From Bermanella sp. WJH001 (lineage in GTDB: Bacteria > Pseudomonadota > Gammaproteobacteria > Pseudomonadales > Oceanobacteraceae), in assembly GCF_030070105.1 (NCBI RefSeq), contig NZ_JASJOO010000002.1, positions 310,001 through 374,000 of the forward strand: a DNA stretch of 64,000 bases, read 5' to 3'. Numbering within the stretch: the first letter of the stretch is position 1; the number at the start of each line of letters is the position of its first letter. The notes below the pieces were generated by a model, which did no database searches, had not been told where the DNA came from, and was given only the letters and a program-made list of their open reading frames with translations. Both the position numbers and the translations under genes were made by a program. Shown here piece after piece: positions 10,339 through 20,209 of the stretch.

Positions 10339-12116
10339 ATAAACTTAAATTGATGTCAGCGATCAGCAGTGTTTTATTGAGTGTGACAGTCTCTGCTGGC
10401 ACTGTGATTGTAAAAAACGAAGCGGGCAACCCCTTGTCTATTGTGATGGTGAGTCAAACGCCGGTCTCGGGATTTACGCTTGATCGAAGTGATAGTGGAT
10501 ACCCGCCTGTTGGTGTGGTGAATCGTTCTAATCGTACTTTGTCAAAGTTTACTGATGAATCTGGTCAATCTGTATTTGAACATGCCGGTAATGAGCGTGT
10601 GCGTTATCGCTTGCGTAAACCGGATTATAAAGATGTCACTATAGAAATGCCCGCTAATGAAGTATGGCAAGTGACCATGGAAAAAGAACAGGACCCAATT
10701 TTATTGGCGGCTTCGCGCCCTGCAAATACATGGCTTGCGGCATTAGACCTAGAAGAGGGGCTGAAAAAGCACTACATCATGCAGTGTGGTTTTTGTCATC
10801 AACAAGGTTCTATGTATCTGCGCCGTGATCGCAGCATTCAAGAATGGGATGAGACTATTTATCGCATGGTTAACTACGGTGCACGTTTGGCAGATGATTC
10901 TCAAGATGTATTGCCTGAATTATTACATGAAAAATATGCAGGCCTTAATGCAGACCCTTTAAAGATTAAGCCAGGGACTCACTGGGATGCTTATTTAGAT
11001 CAGGCTGTCATCACAGAATGGCCAATAGGTGATAGTTTTTCTCAAATGCATGATTTGTTGCATCATTCCAATGGCTTAGTGTATGTGGGTGATAATTTAC
11101 AAGATCGTATGTATGAAATTGACCCCGCCACAGGTGAATATCAGGTTTATAAATTACCAAGAGAGGCAGGTGATCAATTGGGTGGTTTACTTGGTGCGAG
11201 GTTAAAAGAATTTCCCAAGCATGAAACGTTTGCGGGAATTCATTCTTTTGCGCAAAGCCCAGTGGATGGCAGTATTTTTATTACTGCGTCTTACCAACAG
11301 CGCATTATTGAATTTAACCCTGTCACTAAACAGTGGACAAATCACTTAATGGACGCTGGTTACTACCCTCATACATTAAGGGTCGATAATGATAATAACG
11401 TCTGGTTCACCCTAGCATTGTCTAATCAAGTGGGGATGTTTAATCGCACAACACAGCAATTTAAATTATTTGATTTACCGAATCGCTCTTTTAAAGAAAC
11501 GGTTACCGTTAATTTGATGGGTGTACTCTTAAAATTGATGAGCTGGGGCTTGCCAGTTGCAAATTGGGCTGCGGTTGATCGTGACTCTACTGGTGTACCT
11601 TTACCTTACGGTTTGGATATTGCACCTGATGGTGGTGTTTGGTTTGCGCGTTTGCATGCAGATAGTATCGGGCGTATTGATCCGGTTACACATGAAATAA
11701 AAATGTATAAAACACCATTTCATGGCCCCCGTCGTTTACGTATTGATAGTGAAGGTGGTATTTGGATTGCTGCATTCCCTGAGTCACAAATAGTGCGGTT
11801 TGATCAAGAAAAAGAAACGTTTGAATTCTTTGATATCCCTGTAAAGCCAATAGGCAGTGAAACCCCTTATTCTTTAAATGTTGATAAAAAGCGTAATATC
11901 GTTTGGGTTAATGGTAATACCAGTGATGCCCTGTATGCGTATTATTATAAAGAGAAACGTTGGCAGCATTACCCGATGCCTAAGCGTGTCACATTTACCC
12001 GTGATGTAGAAATTTCGAATGATGGCAAGGTTTTCACAACCAATTCAAGCTTCCCAAGCTGGCACATTGAAGATGCTCAACCTTCATTAATCGTGCTGGA
12101 CCCTGTTTTACCTTAA
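10335..12116 (+). CDS. secreted beta-propeller (Vgb/SMP-30-like) with c-type haem motif
   Basis: 593-residue exported protein with a cleavable signal peptide (1-21). A small carboxypeptidase-regulatory-like beta-sandwich follows (about 22-118). A short helical segment then carries CGFCH (151-155), the CxxCH attachment motif for covalent haem c. The rest (about 220-590) is a repeated YVGDN/VWFT/GGVWFARL-type beta-propeller like virginiamycin B lyase, SMP-30 and streptogramin-lyase-family proteins. A periplasmic haem-dependent oxidoreductase or lactonase acting on the cluster's substrate is plausible (inference). True Vgb lyase activity is unlikely, because the neighbours are transport and dehydrogenation genes. 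Translationally coupled to the SDR upstream. Confidence 0.8.
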   Translation: MNKLKLMSAISSVLLSVTVSAGTVIVKNEAGNPLSIVMVSQTPVSGFTLDRSDSGYPPVGVVNRSNRTLSKFTDESGQSVFEHAGNERVRYRLRKPDYKDVTIEMPANEVWQVTMEKEQDPILLAASRPANTWLAALDLEEGLKKHYIMQCGFCHQQGSMYLRRDRSIQEWDETIYRMVNYGARLADDSQDVLPELLHEKYAGLNADPLKIKPGTHWDAYLDQAVITEWPIGDSFSQMHDLLHHSNGLVYVGDNLQDRMYEIDPATGEYQVYKLPREAGDQLGGLLGARLKEFPKHETFAGIHSFAQSPVDGSIFITASYQQRIIEFNPVTKQWTNHLMDAGYYPHTLRVDNDNNVWFTLALSNQVGMFNRTTQQFKLFDLPNRSFKETVTVNLMGVLLKLMSWGLPVANWAAVDRDSTGVPLPYGLDIAPDGGVWFARLHADSIGRIDPVTHEIKMYKTPFHGPRRLRIDSEGGIWIAAFPESQIVRFDQEKETFEFFDIPVKPIGSETPYSLNVDKKRNIVWVNGNTSDALYAYYYKEKRWQHYPMPKRVTFTRDVEISNDGKVFTTNSSFPSWHIEDAQPSLIVLDPVLP

Positions 12117-12125
12117 AAGAATAAA

Positions 12126-12148
12126 AGGGGTGCGTCATACGCACCTCT
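12126..12148 (+). repeat. hairpin between propeller and MFS genes
   Basis: GGTGCGT-CAT-ACGCACC with three further outer pairs, no T-run, placed between a stop and the next start (about 40 bases). This would fit an mRNA-stabilising or processing hairpin inside the operon rather than a terminator. Confidence 0.5.
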
Positions 12149-12157
12149 AGGTATCTA

Positions 12158-13342
12158 ATGAAATTATTTGTTTTTTATACTTCCTGCTTTTTTGCATTTG
12201 TTGCTGGGCATATGGTCAATTACACGGCCATATTGTATGGCTTAGAAAAGTTTGACTCATCGTTGTTAGCGGGCTTGGCATATGGTTTTTGCTTTGGGCC
12301 GCCAATTTTATTTGGCTGGATTGCCGGTGCCTATATTGATCGTTATAGCCCTAAGCGAGTGTTGTTGATCGCTCAGAATTTTTTTATTTTAGGCGCATTA
12401 GGCATGTTATGCGTGATGATTTATGAGCCAATTTATTCCGTTTTACTGTTTTTATTGTCATGCTTTTTTGTAGGTGTTGGCTGGGCATTTGTGGCGCCAG
12501 CTCGGTTGTCGTCCATGGGCAGTTATGTCACTGGTGATCAGCTTACTCAAGCAACCATTACGTTTAATTTATTAATCATGCTGGGTTTTGGCTTGGCGCC
12601 GATAATTATTACGCAAATACAGCTTTGGTATAATTGGCAAGGAGTAGCAGTACTTTGTATTTTAATGTTCACCATATCAAGTTTACTGTTGCTAAATGCT
12701 CCCAATCATCATAGGCGTATTTCACACGAAAAATTAAAGCAAGAATGGTTGGAGTGTTTTGATGAGTTAAGAAAGATTCCTGTGGTTCCACAATTATTAT
12801 TTGCAGCCATTATTGGTTATTTAATGATGGGGCCAATGCAGGTGATACTGCCACAAATTGCTGAAAGCCAGTTAGGGCTAAACCCACAAGAAAAAGGCCA
12901 ATATTTAGGCTTGATTGCATTGTCATTAATATTAGGTGGTGTGGCCGCCATGAAATTAAAAAGTCATGTGCCCATAGGCCGCACAATTTTGCTTTTACTG
13001 TTAATGTGTGGTGTTTCACTCATTTTAATCGGTGCAATATCGAATGTATGGGTTAGTTGCTTTGTTTTAATTATGGGTACAACGTTTGCAGGTGTGGTTG
13101 TGAGTTTTATAGTGGCCGGTTTACAGCATTTTACGCCTGTGTTTATACGTGGACGAGTAATGAGTATTTATACAATTATCTCCCAGGTGGTTTCAGCTAT
13201 GGCAGGGGTGTTAGCGGGTGCAATTGCTCAAGGTTTAAGTGTCCCTTTAAGCTTATTTATTATTGGTGCGCTGTTCGTTGTTGCTACGGTAATTCTTATA
13301 TTGAAGGGTAAGCATTTAATTGGGTTTAAAGCATTTAACTAA
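12158..13342 (+). CDS. MFS transporter
   Basis: 394-residue major facilitator with about twelve hydrophobic helices. It has the loop 2-3 signature GAYIDRYSPKRVL (about 57-69) and the matching FIRGRVMSIYT in the second half. Typical of the small enterobactin/multidrug exporter-like MFS group. It starts 42 bases after the propeller gene and is followed by a hairpin, so it is probably the last gene of the AraC-linked unit. Import of a substrate or export of a product are both possible. The C-terminus is normal. Confidence 0.88.
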   Translation: MKLFVFYTSCFFAFVAGHMVNYTAILYGLEKFDSSLLAGLAYGFCFGPPILFGWIAGAYIDRYSPKRVLLIAQNFFILGALGMLCVMIYEPIYSVLLFLLSCFFVGVGWAFVAPARLSSMGSYVTGDQLTQATITFNLLIMLGFGLAPIIITQIQLWYNWQGVAVLCILMFTISSLLLLNAPNHHRRISHEKLKQEWLECFDELRKIPVVPQLLFAAIIGYLMMGPMQVILPQIAESQLGLNPQEKGQYLGLIALSLILGGVAAMKLKSHVPIGRTILLLLLMCGVSLILIGAISNVWVSCFVLIMGTTFAGVVVSFIVAGLQHFTPVFIRGRVMSIYTIISQVVSAMAGVLAGAIAQGLSVPLSLFIIGALFVVATVILILKGKHLIGFKAFN

Positions 13343-13366
13343 ACCCAGTTTGGCTGGGTTTAGTTT
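13339..13366 (+). terminator. hairpin overlapping the MFS stop codon
   Basis: Perfect 10-bp stem (13339-13348 with 13354-13363), 5-nt loop. The stop codon lies within the left arm. The T-run is short (TTT), so efficiency is uncertain. It may serve both convergent genes. Confidence 0.6.
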
Positions 13367-13374
13367 CAACTGAG

Positions 13375-15288
13375 TTATTTTAGCTTAAATTGAGAAACCA
13401 TTTTGGTTAATCGACCAGAAGAGCCGGTCAAGTTACGGCATTGATCATTAATGGTTTTGGTTTCTTTGGCGGTATCATCTGACATGGTTTTAATATTTAA
13501 GATATGATTGTTTAGCTCATTCACGACCGAGCTTTGTTGCTCGGTTGCGGTTGCAACTTGCATGCTTAAGTCGGTAATAGCTGTAATTGCTTGTGTGATT
13601 TTAGATAATGACTTACCTGCGGTATCCGCACTTTCTACAGAATCTTTAGCGGTTTCAATGCCGCTGTTCATAGCACTCACAGCATCTTGTGCGCCATTTT
13701 GTAGTTTTAAAACCATCGAGTTTATTTCTTCAGTTGATTCATGTGTACGCTGTGAAAGGGTGCGCACTTCATCTGCAACTACCGCAAAGCCACGGCCATG
13801 TTCGCCAGCTCGTGCCGCTTCGATGGCGGCGTTAAGTGCCAATAAATTTGTCTGCTCTGAAATGCCTTTGATTACCGCTAATACTGTGGAGATCTCACCC
13901 ACATCATTTGCAAGGGTGGTGATAACTTTAGAGGCGGTTTGCATTTTATCAAATAAACTATTAATACCCGTTACAGTTGTATTGACGACGGTTTGACCCT
14001 CTTGGCTTTCTTTGCTGGCCTGTTTGGCAGCGTCTGCTGTTTCATTGGCATTTTGTGCAATCTCTTGAACGGTTGCTCCCATTTCATTAATGGCAGCTGC
14101 AACCATATCAACACTTTGTTGCTGATTTTCTGTGTTCTTTTCGGTTTTAGATGCGGACTGATTCAGCTCTGCTGCAGTGTTGTTTACTTCGAGGGCTGTA
14201 TTGCCTACGGCCTGTATCAGTACTTTCAGCTGATTAACAAAATGATTAAACGATTTTGCCAGTTGACCCACTTCATCTGCGGTATCCACAGGCATTTGAC
14301 GAGTTAAATCTGCATCACCGGATGCAATTTGATTTAGCATGACGGATGCTCGATGCACAGGTCTTGCAACACCCATCGCTACCCATAGACCAATTGTAAT
14401 TAGCACCGCTGCCACTAATAAATTGAGTAAAACTAAATTAAGTGATGAGCTATTAATTGGACCCTGTACCTCTTGTGTGGGTATATCGATGACTACAAAC
14501 CAGTTTAAAGCCGGTAGGTATTTTGCTGCTAATATGCTGTCTTTGTTTTCATGTGTTTCAATGATGGTGATGCTATCTTTGTTAAGTAATTGATCACTGA
14601 TTTTTTCTTTTAAGAAGGCATCGATAGTTGTACCAGTGGTTACATTTTTATTTGGATGAATTTGGATTTCACCTTTAGTATTGGCAATAAACACTAAACC
14701 TTCTTCGCCAATTTTATATGCCTTAACTAATTCGGTTACTTGGTTTATGTCCATGCCGATACCGGTTATGGATTTGCCGTCTTGTGTTCGATGATTAATG
14801 AAAAGTGCAAGCTTGCCAAGTTTGGCATCTAAATCTATGTCCAGTGAGTATTCTTTGTTGCTCTTTATGAAATTATAAAACCAGGTGTCATCTGCGGTTA
14901 TTTGTCGGCTTAAGCCTTGAGGTGTGTAATAGTTTTTTGAGTTGCCTGAAACAATGAACGAGGTGATGGCATTGTTTTGTGATTGCATGTTTTTGAGGTA
15001 GGCAATGACACTGCTGCTTGTTTCTTCCGGCTCACCCTGTGACAGCCACTCATTTGTATAGTGGTTTTGAGCCATGGCCTTTGAAATGGAAATAGGCACG
15101 CTGATTTCTTTATCAATGGCATTTGCAACTGCATTCAGTGATGCTGGAATCTCTTGGACTTCGATGCGTCCCATTACCATGTCACGCATGGCGTTATTAC
15201 TGATGACGGTCGAAGCGATCAAGCTAATAAGTAGGGCGCCACCAATTACTATTGAAAGCTTGATGCGTATTGGAAGGGCATTCCACAT
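13375..15288 (-). CDS. methyl-accepting chemotaxis protein, dCache_1 sensor
   Basis: 637-residue inner-membrane chemoreceptor: TM1 (about 10-30), dCache_1 periplasmic domain (about 40-280), TM2 (about 285-308), HAMP, and an MCP signalling domain with [20 protein letters not shown] at the hairpin tip. The sensor domain lacks the YDPxxRPWY amino-acid motif of the receptor at 2923 (it has a DTWFY segment instead), so it probably recognises a different ligand class. The gene is convergent with the MFS gene. An AGGA site precedes the ATG on the minus strand. No local partner genes. Confidence 0.94.
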   Translation of the reverse strand: MWNALPIRIKLSIVIGGALLISLIASTVISNNAMRDMVMGRIEVQEIPASLNAVANAIDKEISVPISISKAMAQNHYTNEWLSQGEPEETSSSVIAYLKNMQSQNNAITSFIVSGNSKNYYTPQGLSRQITADDTWFYNFIKSNKEYSLDIDLDAKLGKLALFINHRTQDGKSITGIGMDINQVTELVKAYKIGEEGLVFIANTKGEIQIHPNKNVTTGTTIDAFLKEKISDQLLNKDSITIIETHENKDSILAAKYLPALNWFVVIDIPTQEVQGPINSSSLNLVLLNLLVAAVLITIGLWVAMGVARPVHRASVMLNQIASGDADLTRQMPVDTADEVGQLAKSFNHFVNQLKVLIQAVGNTALEVNNTAAELNQSASKTEKNTENQQQSVDMVAAAINEMGATVQEIAQNANETADAAKQASKESQEGQTVVNTTVTGINSLFDKMQTASKVITTLANDVGEISTVLAVIKGISEQTNLLALNAAIEAARAGEHGRGFAVVADEVRTLSQRTHESTEEINSMVLKLQNGAQDAVSAMNSGIETAKDSVESADTAGKSLSKITQAITAITDLSMQVATATEQQSSVVNELNNHILNIKTMSDDTAKETKTINDQCRNLTGSSGRLTKMVSQFKLK

Positions 15289-15367
15289 GGTTCTATCCTG
15301 GAGTATGGCTTATATACTTAGAATAGAACCAATATGCAGAAATGCATGTTTGTAAGATAAATACTGG

Positions 15368-17044
15368 TTATAGAATTTTAAGCGCAAGGGGTTGTTGGCT
15401 TAAGTGTCTGTTGCATGCAGTGATGATAGCCATAAAACTTGCCTTTAGGCTGTCTTGATCAATGGCACAGCTTTTAAAGGTTTGGCCACTAATGGTTATT
15501 TCAAGGCTAGCCAGTGCACTGGACTGCGTATGTGTCCCCAGTGATGTTTGGCTGTATTGGATGACATCAATACTCATATCTAAATACTGAGTTAAGGCGT
15601 TGCAAAAAGCCTCTAAGGCGCCGTCACTCTGGCTTTCAATGCGAATGTTGTCATGTTCGTTTTGCAGTTGTATGTGCATGTTTTTCGAACCATTCTCACC
15701 TTTGGCTTGAATGTCATAATCTAATAATTCCAACGGGCCGTTACTGTGCATATATTCTTGTTTGAATATTTCATAGATGCGTTGAGAGGAGATTTCACCA
15801 CCACCTTCGCTTATTTTTTGTACCTTTTGGCTTAAGTCAATTTGCATCCAGCGTGGTAGTTGAATGCCATATTCCTGTTCTAAAATATAGGCCACACCAC
15901 CTTTACCACTTTGGCTGTTTACACGAATAACAGACTGATAATCACGACCAATGTCTTTTGGGTCGATTGGTAAATATGCTACATCCCAAGGCTCGTTTTC
16001 TGTTTGCACATCTAAACACTTTTTAATAGCGTCTTGGTGTGAGCCACTAAACGCTGTGTATACCAAATCGCCCATCCAAGGGTGGCGAGCATGGGTTGGG
16101 ATATTGGTGCACTCTTCAACCGTACGGGTTATGCGTTTTGCATCGGATAAGTCTAATTGAGGATCAATGCCTTGGCTGTATAGATTCATAGCCATGGTGA
16201 TTAAATCCATATTACCGGTGCGCTCACCGTTACCCATCAACGTACCCTCAATGCGGTCAGCGCCGGCTAAGATGGCCATTTCTGCAGCTGCAACAGCACA
16301 GCCGCGATCATTATGGGTGTGGATGCTAATAACTAAGCTGTCACGATTACTCACTCCTTCGCAGAAGGTTTCTACTTGATCTGCAAATACGTTTGGTCCT
16401 GCGCATTCCACGGTTGCAGGTAGGTTAATGATGGCTTTGTTGTCAGGCGTTGGCTGCCATACATTGATCACGGCATTGCATACATCAATGGCAAAGTCAG
16501 TCTCTGTGCTTGAGAAACTTTCTGGGCTGTATTGAAACGTCCACTTTGTATTTGGATATTTGTTTGCTTCGCTTGCCACTTTTTTTGCGCCATTGATGGC
16601 GATGTCAATGATGCCTTGCTTGTCTAATTTAAATACCTTGTTGCGCTGTACTGGTGAGGTGGAATTATAAACATGCACAATGGCTTGTTTCGCACCGACC
16701 AATGACTCGTATGTGCGTTCGATTAACTCGTCACGGGCCTGAACCAATACTTGAATCGTGACGTCGTCTGGAATTTGGTTTTCTTCTATCAACCAGCGCA
16801 CAAAATCAAAGTCTGTTTGAGAGGCGCTTGGAAAGCCCACTTCAATATCTTTAAAGCCGATATCCACTAACAATTGCCACATTTTTTGTTTTTGCGACAC
16901 ATTCATAGGTTCGATCAATGCTTGATTACCATCACGCAGGTCAACCGCACACCAGTTAGGGGTTGCTTCGATGCGGTTTGCTGGCCATTTACGATCTGCT
17001 TTTTGAATGGCGGCAAAAGGGCGGTACTTGTTGTGATCAAACAT
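15368..17044 (-). CDS. leuA: 2-isopropylmalate synthase
   Basis: First committed enzyme of leucine synthesis: acetyl-CoA + 2-ketoisovalerate to 2-isopropylmalate. 558 residues, the usual length of the longer pseudomonad/actinobacterial form. The N-terminal TIM barrel shows CAVDLRDGNQAL (metal/substrate loop) and SIHTHNDRGCAVA (HxH metal ligands); the C-terminal domain (about 430-558) is the leucine-sensing LeuA dimer domain. It is separated from leuCDB by 7 kb and stands alone, behind a structured leader. A divergent Lrp-type regulator starts 283 bases away, which suggests leucine-responsive control (inference). Confidence 0.97.
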   Translation of the reverse strand: MFDHNKYRPFAAIQKADRKWPANRIEATPNWCAVDLRDGNQALIEPMNVSQKQKMWQLLVDIGFKDIEVGFPSASQTDFDFVRWLIEENQIPDDVTIQVLVQARDELIERTYESLVGAKQAIVHVYNSTSPVQRNKVFKLDKQGIIDIAINGAKKVASEANKYPNTKWTFQYSPESFSSTETDFAIDVCNAVINVWQPTPDNKAIINLPATVECAGPNVFADQVETFCEGVSNRDSLVISIHTHNDRGCAVAAAEMAILAGADRIEGTLMGNGERTGNMDLITMAMNLYSQGIDPQLDLSDAKRITRTVEECTNIPTHARHPWMGDLVYTAFSGSHQDAIKKCLDVQTENEPWDVAYLPIDPKDIGRDYQSVIRVNSQSGKGGVAYILEQEYGIQLPRWMQIDLSQKVQKISEGGGEISSQRIYEIFKQEYMHSNGPLELLDYDIQAKGENGSKNMHIQLQNEHDNIRIESQSDGALEAFCNALTQYLDMSIDVIQYSQTSLGTHTQSSALASLEITISGQTFKSCAIDQDSLKASFMAIITACNRHLSQQPLALKIL

Positions 17045-17076
17045 GATGGCTCTCTTGAAGTTATTTATGTGGCGTT

Positions 17077-17179
17077 ACTTGGAAGCGTGGTTCATTTTTG
17101 GTGAAGCACTTTGCTTATGCCTTTGCGCTTGTGGCGTTTAGGTTCCGTTCAACTTGTGGTTGTCAGGGGGCTTCCAAGT
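17077..17179 (-). promoter_or_regulatory. structured 5' leader of leuA closed by a 10-bp stem
   Basis: Minus-strand ACTTGGAAGC (17179-17170) is exactly complementary to GCTTCCAAGT (17086-17077), enclosing 83 nt. The outer stem begins about where transcription should start from the -10 box at 17187-17192 and ends 32 nt before the start codon. A small AAGCA/TGCTT hairpin lies inside. No leucine-rich leader peptide is seen, so classical attenuation is not supported. Confidence 0.5.
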
Positions 17180-17186
17180 GATGGAA

Positions 17187-17192
17187 ATTATA
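17187..17192 (-). promoter_or_regulatory. -10 box of leuA promoter
   Basis: Consensus TATAAT on the minus strand, about 143 bases upstream of leuA. No convincing -35 hexamer is seen at 16-18 bases, so activation by a regulator is likely. Confidence 0.5.
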
Positions 17193-17326
17193 GGGCAGAC
17201 ATTAGGGTGTTTGTTTGCGAATGTGCTACTTATTTGTATGTTTATTTGTATTTTATTGCTTAAATTTAGTATTTAGTGGTTATATATTGCATTAAATTAA
17301 TAAATGTTGATATTTGCGGGGCGCAT

Positions 17327-17791
17327 ATGCATCAATTGGATCGAACAGACCGTCGTATTTTGCAAGAAATGCAGAAGAACGGCGCCATCAGTAATTTAGA
17401 GTTGGCAGATAAAGTAGGGTTGTCGGCCAGCCCATGCTCTAGGCGGGTTAAGGCCCTTCATGATGCAGGTTATATATTGAATACAGTCACATTGCTTGAT
17501 GCAAAAAAATTGGGTCTGGACCTGCTGGCCATGATCTCCATTAGTATGGATAGGCATACACCAGAGCGTTTTAGTAATTTTGAAAACACCATTGCAGGTT
17601 TTGAAGAGGTGCTTGAGTGTTTTTTGATCACTGGGCAGAGCGCGGATTACGTATTAAAGGTTGTGGTCGCCGATATGGAGGCTTATCAGCACTTTTTATT
17701 GGGTAAGTTGACTCGAATCGAGGGGGTCACTGGGGTGCATTCAAGCTTCGTGATGCGCAAAGTGATTGAGCGCAACATTCTGCCTATTTAA
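17327..17791 (+). CDS. Lrp/AsnC-family transcriptional regulator
   Basis: 154-residue leucine-responsive-type regulator: N-terminal HTH (DRTDRRILQEMQKNGAISN through GLSASPCSRRV) and C-terminal RAM/AsnC ligand domain (about 65-150, with ITGQSADYVLKVVVADM). A longer frame opens at a GTG 51 bases upstream. The ATG at 17327 is preferred because the protein then starts right before the HTH, as in the family, and GGGG sits upstream. Divergent from leuA, hence a candidate regulator of it; ligand not proven. Confidence 0.92.
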   Translation: MHQLDRTDRRILQEMQKNGAISNLELADKVGLSASPCSRRVKALHDAGYILNTVTLLDAKKLGLDLLAMISISMDRHTPERFSNFENTIAGFEEVLECFLITGQSADYVLKVVVADMEAYQHFLLGKLTRIEGVTGVHSSFVMRKVIERNILPI

Positions 17792-17914
17792 TGAACATAT
17801 GTTTCAAACATATGTTTAATTTGGTGATCTTTTGTAATAAAGTGTTGTGTCTCAGACTTTAGTACTGATTCTGCTGAAATAATAACAACTAATAATTAAT
17901 TTACGGGGTGGCAG

Positions 17915-20170
17915 GTGTTTGCCAACTTTGCAGCTAAACGACATTTTAATGGGCCTCTTAGGGCCGTCAGTCCAGTTGCTGATAATCATGCTGAAATCAA
18001 CTGGAAGCTAGCCAGTAAGCAAGTTAAGAAAGTCTCAGCTTCTAAAGCGCCTATGAGCGCAAGCAATACAAAGCTTATACACTATCTTCAATCTAGTTTT
18101 AAAGGGCACAGCGAGCGTGAATCGATTGGCTTTAAAGAGTCATGCCAATTGATGTGGGTTGAAGCGGTAAGTCTGTTGATTCCTTTTTTATATATTGCTG
18201 CTGTGCTGTGTGTTTTTGGTTTTGCTGTGATGTATTTTAGCGAGCCTATGATTATCCACCTAGTAGAAGAGCAATATCTTGCAGCCGCCCATTGGTCTTG
18301 CCCTACGGTTCTAAGTTTAGGGTTTATCTATATTCTATTACGCCCTGTATTTGGTGGGTTCCGTTCTTATCATGGCCGTGTGTTATTACGTCATGAAGCG
18401 CCTGTATTATTTGAGTTAATACAACAAATGAGTCGCCATTTGAATGTGCGACCGCCAAAGCGAATTGAAATTAATAATGAAACGGCCCTGAGGGTGGATG
18501 CCTATGCAGGGGTAAATAGTATTTATCGCGATGAATACAAAATCATCATCGGTGCACCTTTATTAATGGCGTTAAGCTTAAATGAACTTTCGGCCATGAT
18601 TGCCCATGAGTTATCACATTTTAGAAGCAAGCAAAAAAAAGTAGCGTTTTATTTAATGCACCACGTAAGTGAGTGGCTGTATTTTCGAGCATCTGGTCAG
18701 GATAAGCGCCACCAAAATTTATTAAAACGCATGCAAAAAGAGAATACCCCTTTTTATGAATATGCTGAGCTTTGGGTGTGGCAGCGTATCCACTTTTTTC
18801 AACAATGCATTTTTGCATTTTTATTTCATACTCATCGTAAATTAACCGCTTGGAAATGCCGTCAAATTGAATTCGAAACCGATGCACAGGCAGTAAAAGT
18901 TGCAGGTAGTCATGCATTTAAAGCCATGTTTAAACGTTTACGAACTGCTCAATTTGCGCAAAAAGCGGTGAGCTCTCAAAATGACTGGGCCTGGAAAGAA
19001 GGCTTTTTACTGGATGATTATGCTAAAGCGGTGGCGTTAGAGGCTAAAAAAATATTGGGTGCAAGTTTACAGACTATTGAAAATAGTTTTGATCAAGCCA
19101 TTAGTTATTTTTGCCCAAGTGATGCCAAGCGCATGTCTAATGTTAAAAGTAATGCTGGGCTGCTTAAGGCTGAAGTTGCAGCTCGTTTTTTGATCGAAAA
19201 CCCTTTTGCCTTATCTAAAGAGTTAACCTTGCTTGATTATAAGGCTAACCACATTAAAAACGCCGACAAATTTTGTGTGTCTTCAGAAAAAATCAGAGCC
19301 CTTAAGGCCAAAAAAGATGCGAGAATAAAGTGTGCTAAGCGTTATTTTGATGGGCGTGGTGATCATCGTATATTTAAATTCGAACCGACAGATGAAAGAG
19401 ATGTTGCCCAGTTTGATATTCAAACCAGTATTGATTTTATCCGCAATAATCGTGTTGAAGATCGCAAACATAATACGGCGGCATCTAATTTATTTAGGCG
19501 CATAGAGAAAACTTATATTATCGAGCGTTTGCGCGCATCAAAGTTGCCTGTGCACAAATACATGCCCGATGACGTTGCCCCTAAAAAAGATGCCCAAGCT
19601 TACCTGCAATATATGCAGCAACAATACACGGCTGTGGTTAAGCACATGGAGGCTATGGATCAGGTGTTTTACCAGCGAGCCCATGAGTGTATGAACTTGC
19701 TTGATCATCAGTCCCGTTCAAAAGTTGTGCAAGCTTTTCATAATTTAGAATTGTACTGTCAGGTGCGCCATTTAATCGCACATTTGGAGTTGGCTAAAAA
19801 GCCATTACTGCTTATCGTCAATGGTTTGCATAACGGGGCAAGCACTCGAGTATTGCAAGCGGGTGCCAATGAAAAACAGTTAGCTTGGGAGTTATTATAT
19901 AAATTAAGAGTTGAGCTAGAAGCACGACCTATTCAAGTCTCAATTCACGGCAAACCTGCCCAGCTAGTGAAATATTTAGATTATAAATTAGGTAGATTAC
20001 CAGAGCGCTCTACCCAGATGTCGATCATGGCTATGGCTGAATATGTGGAACAATTTACTCAGCTACTGGATTTTCAGTGTCATAAGTGGCAAGGTCAGCT
20101 TGCTGTTATGTTTACTCAATTTGAGTACAACAATGGGATTGCTCAGGTTAATTTATTAAATCGGTATTAA
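17915..20170 (+). CDS. membrane-anchored M48-type metallopeptidase
   Basis: 751 residues starting at GTG with a GGGGTGG stretch just upstream. Two TM helices near the N-terminus (about 85-115 and 125-145) precede the peptidase domain, which holds the zinc-binding HELSH (231-235) and the downstream acidic ligand in FETDAQAV (about residue 320). The C-terminal 400 residues are mainly charged and helical with no domain I recognise. M48 proteins (HtpX, Oma1, Ste24 types) act in membrane protein quality control. This one is two to three times longer than HtpX, so its task may differ. It is followed 39 bases later by arsH, but a functional link is not evident. Confidence 0.8.
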   Translation: MFANFAAKRHFNGPLRAVSPVADNHAEINWKLASKQVKKVSASKAPMSASNTKLIHYLQSSFKGHSERESIGFKESCQLMWVEAVSLLIPFLYIAAVLCVFGFAVMYFSEPMIIHLVEEQYLAAAHWSCPTVLSLGFIYILLRPVFGGFRSYHGRVLLRHEAPVLFELIQQMSRHLNVRPPKRIEINNETALRVDAYAGVNSIYRDEYKIIIGAPLLMALSLNELSAMIAHELSHFRSKQKKVAFYLMHHVSEWLYFRASGQDKRHQNLLKRMQKENTPFYEYAELWVWQRIHFFQQCIFAFLFHTHRKLTAWKCRQIEFETDAQAVKVAGSHAFKAMFKRLRTAQFAQKAVSSQNDWAWKEGFLLDDYAKAVALEAKKILGASLQTIENSFDQAISYFCPSDAKRMSNVKSNAGLLKAEVAARFLIENPFALSKELTLLDYKANHIKNADKFCVSSEKIRALKAKKDARIKCAKRYFDGRGDHRIFKFEPTDERDVAQFDIQTSIDFIRNNRVEDRKHNTAASNLFRRIEKTYIIERLRASKLPVHKYMPDDVAPKKDAQAYLQYMQQQYTAVVKHMEAMDQVFYQRAHECMNLLDHQSRSKVVQAFHNLELYCQVRHLIAHLELAKKPLLLIVNGLHNGASTRVLQAGANEKQLAWELLYKLRVELEARPIQVSIHGKPAQLVKYLDYKLGRLPERSTQMSIMAMAEYVEQFTQLLDFQCHKWQGQLAVMFTQFEYNNGIAQVNLLNRY

Positions 20171-20209
20171 CACCTGAGCTTCGATAGATTGATCGTGTTA
20201 GGTGAGTTG

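Noticed and set aside
10335-12116. Antibiotic-resistance virginiamycin B lyase
   Set aside because: Only the propeller fold is shared; signal peptide, haem motif and neighbours point to periplasmic catabolism.
17077-17179. Leucine attenuator with leader peptide
   Set aside because: The only short frame found (starting in ATGAACCAC) has six codons and no leucine codons.
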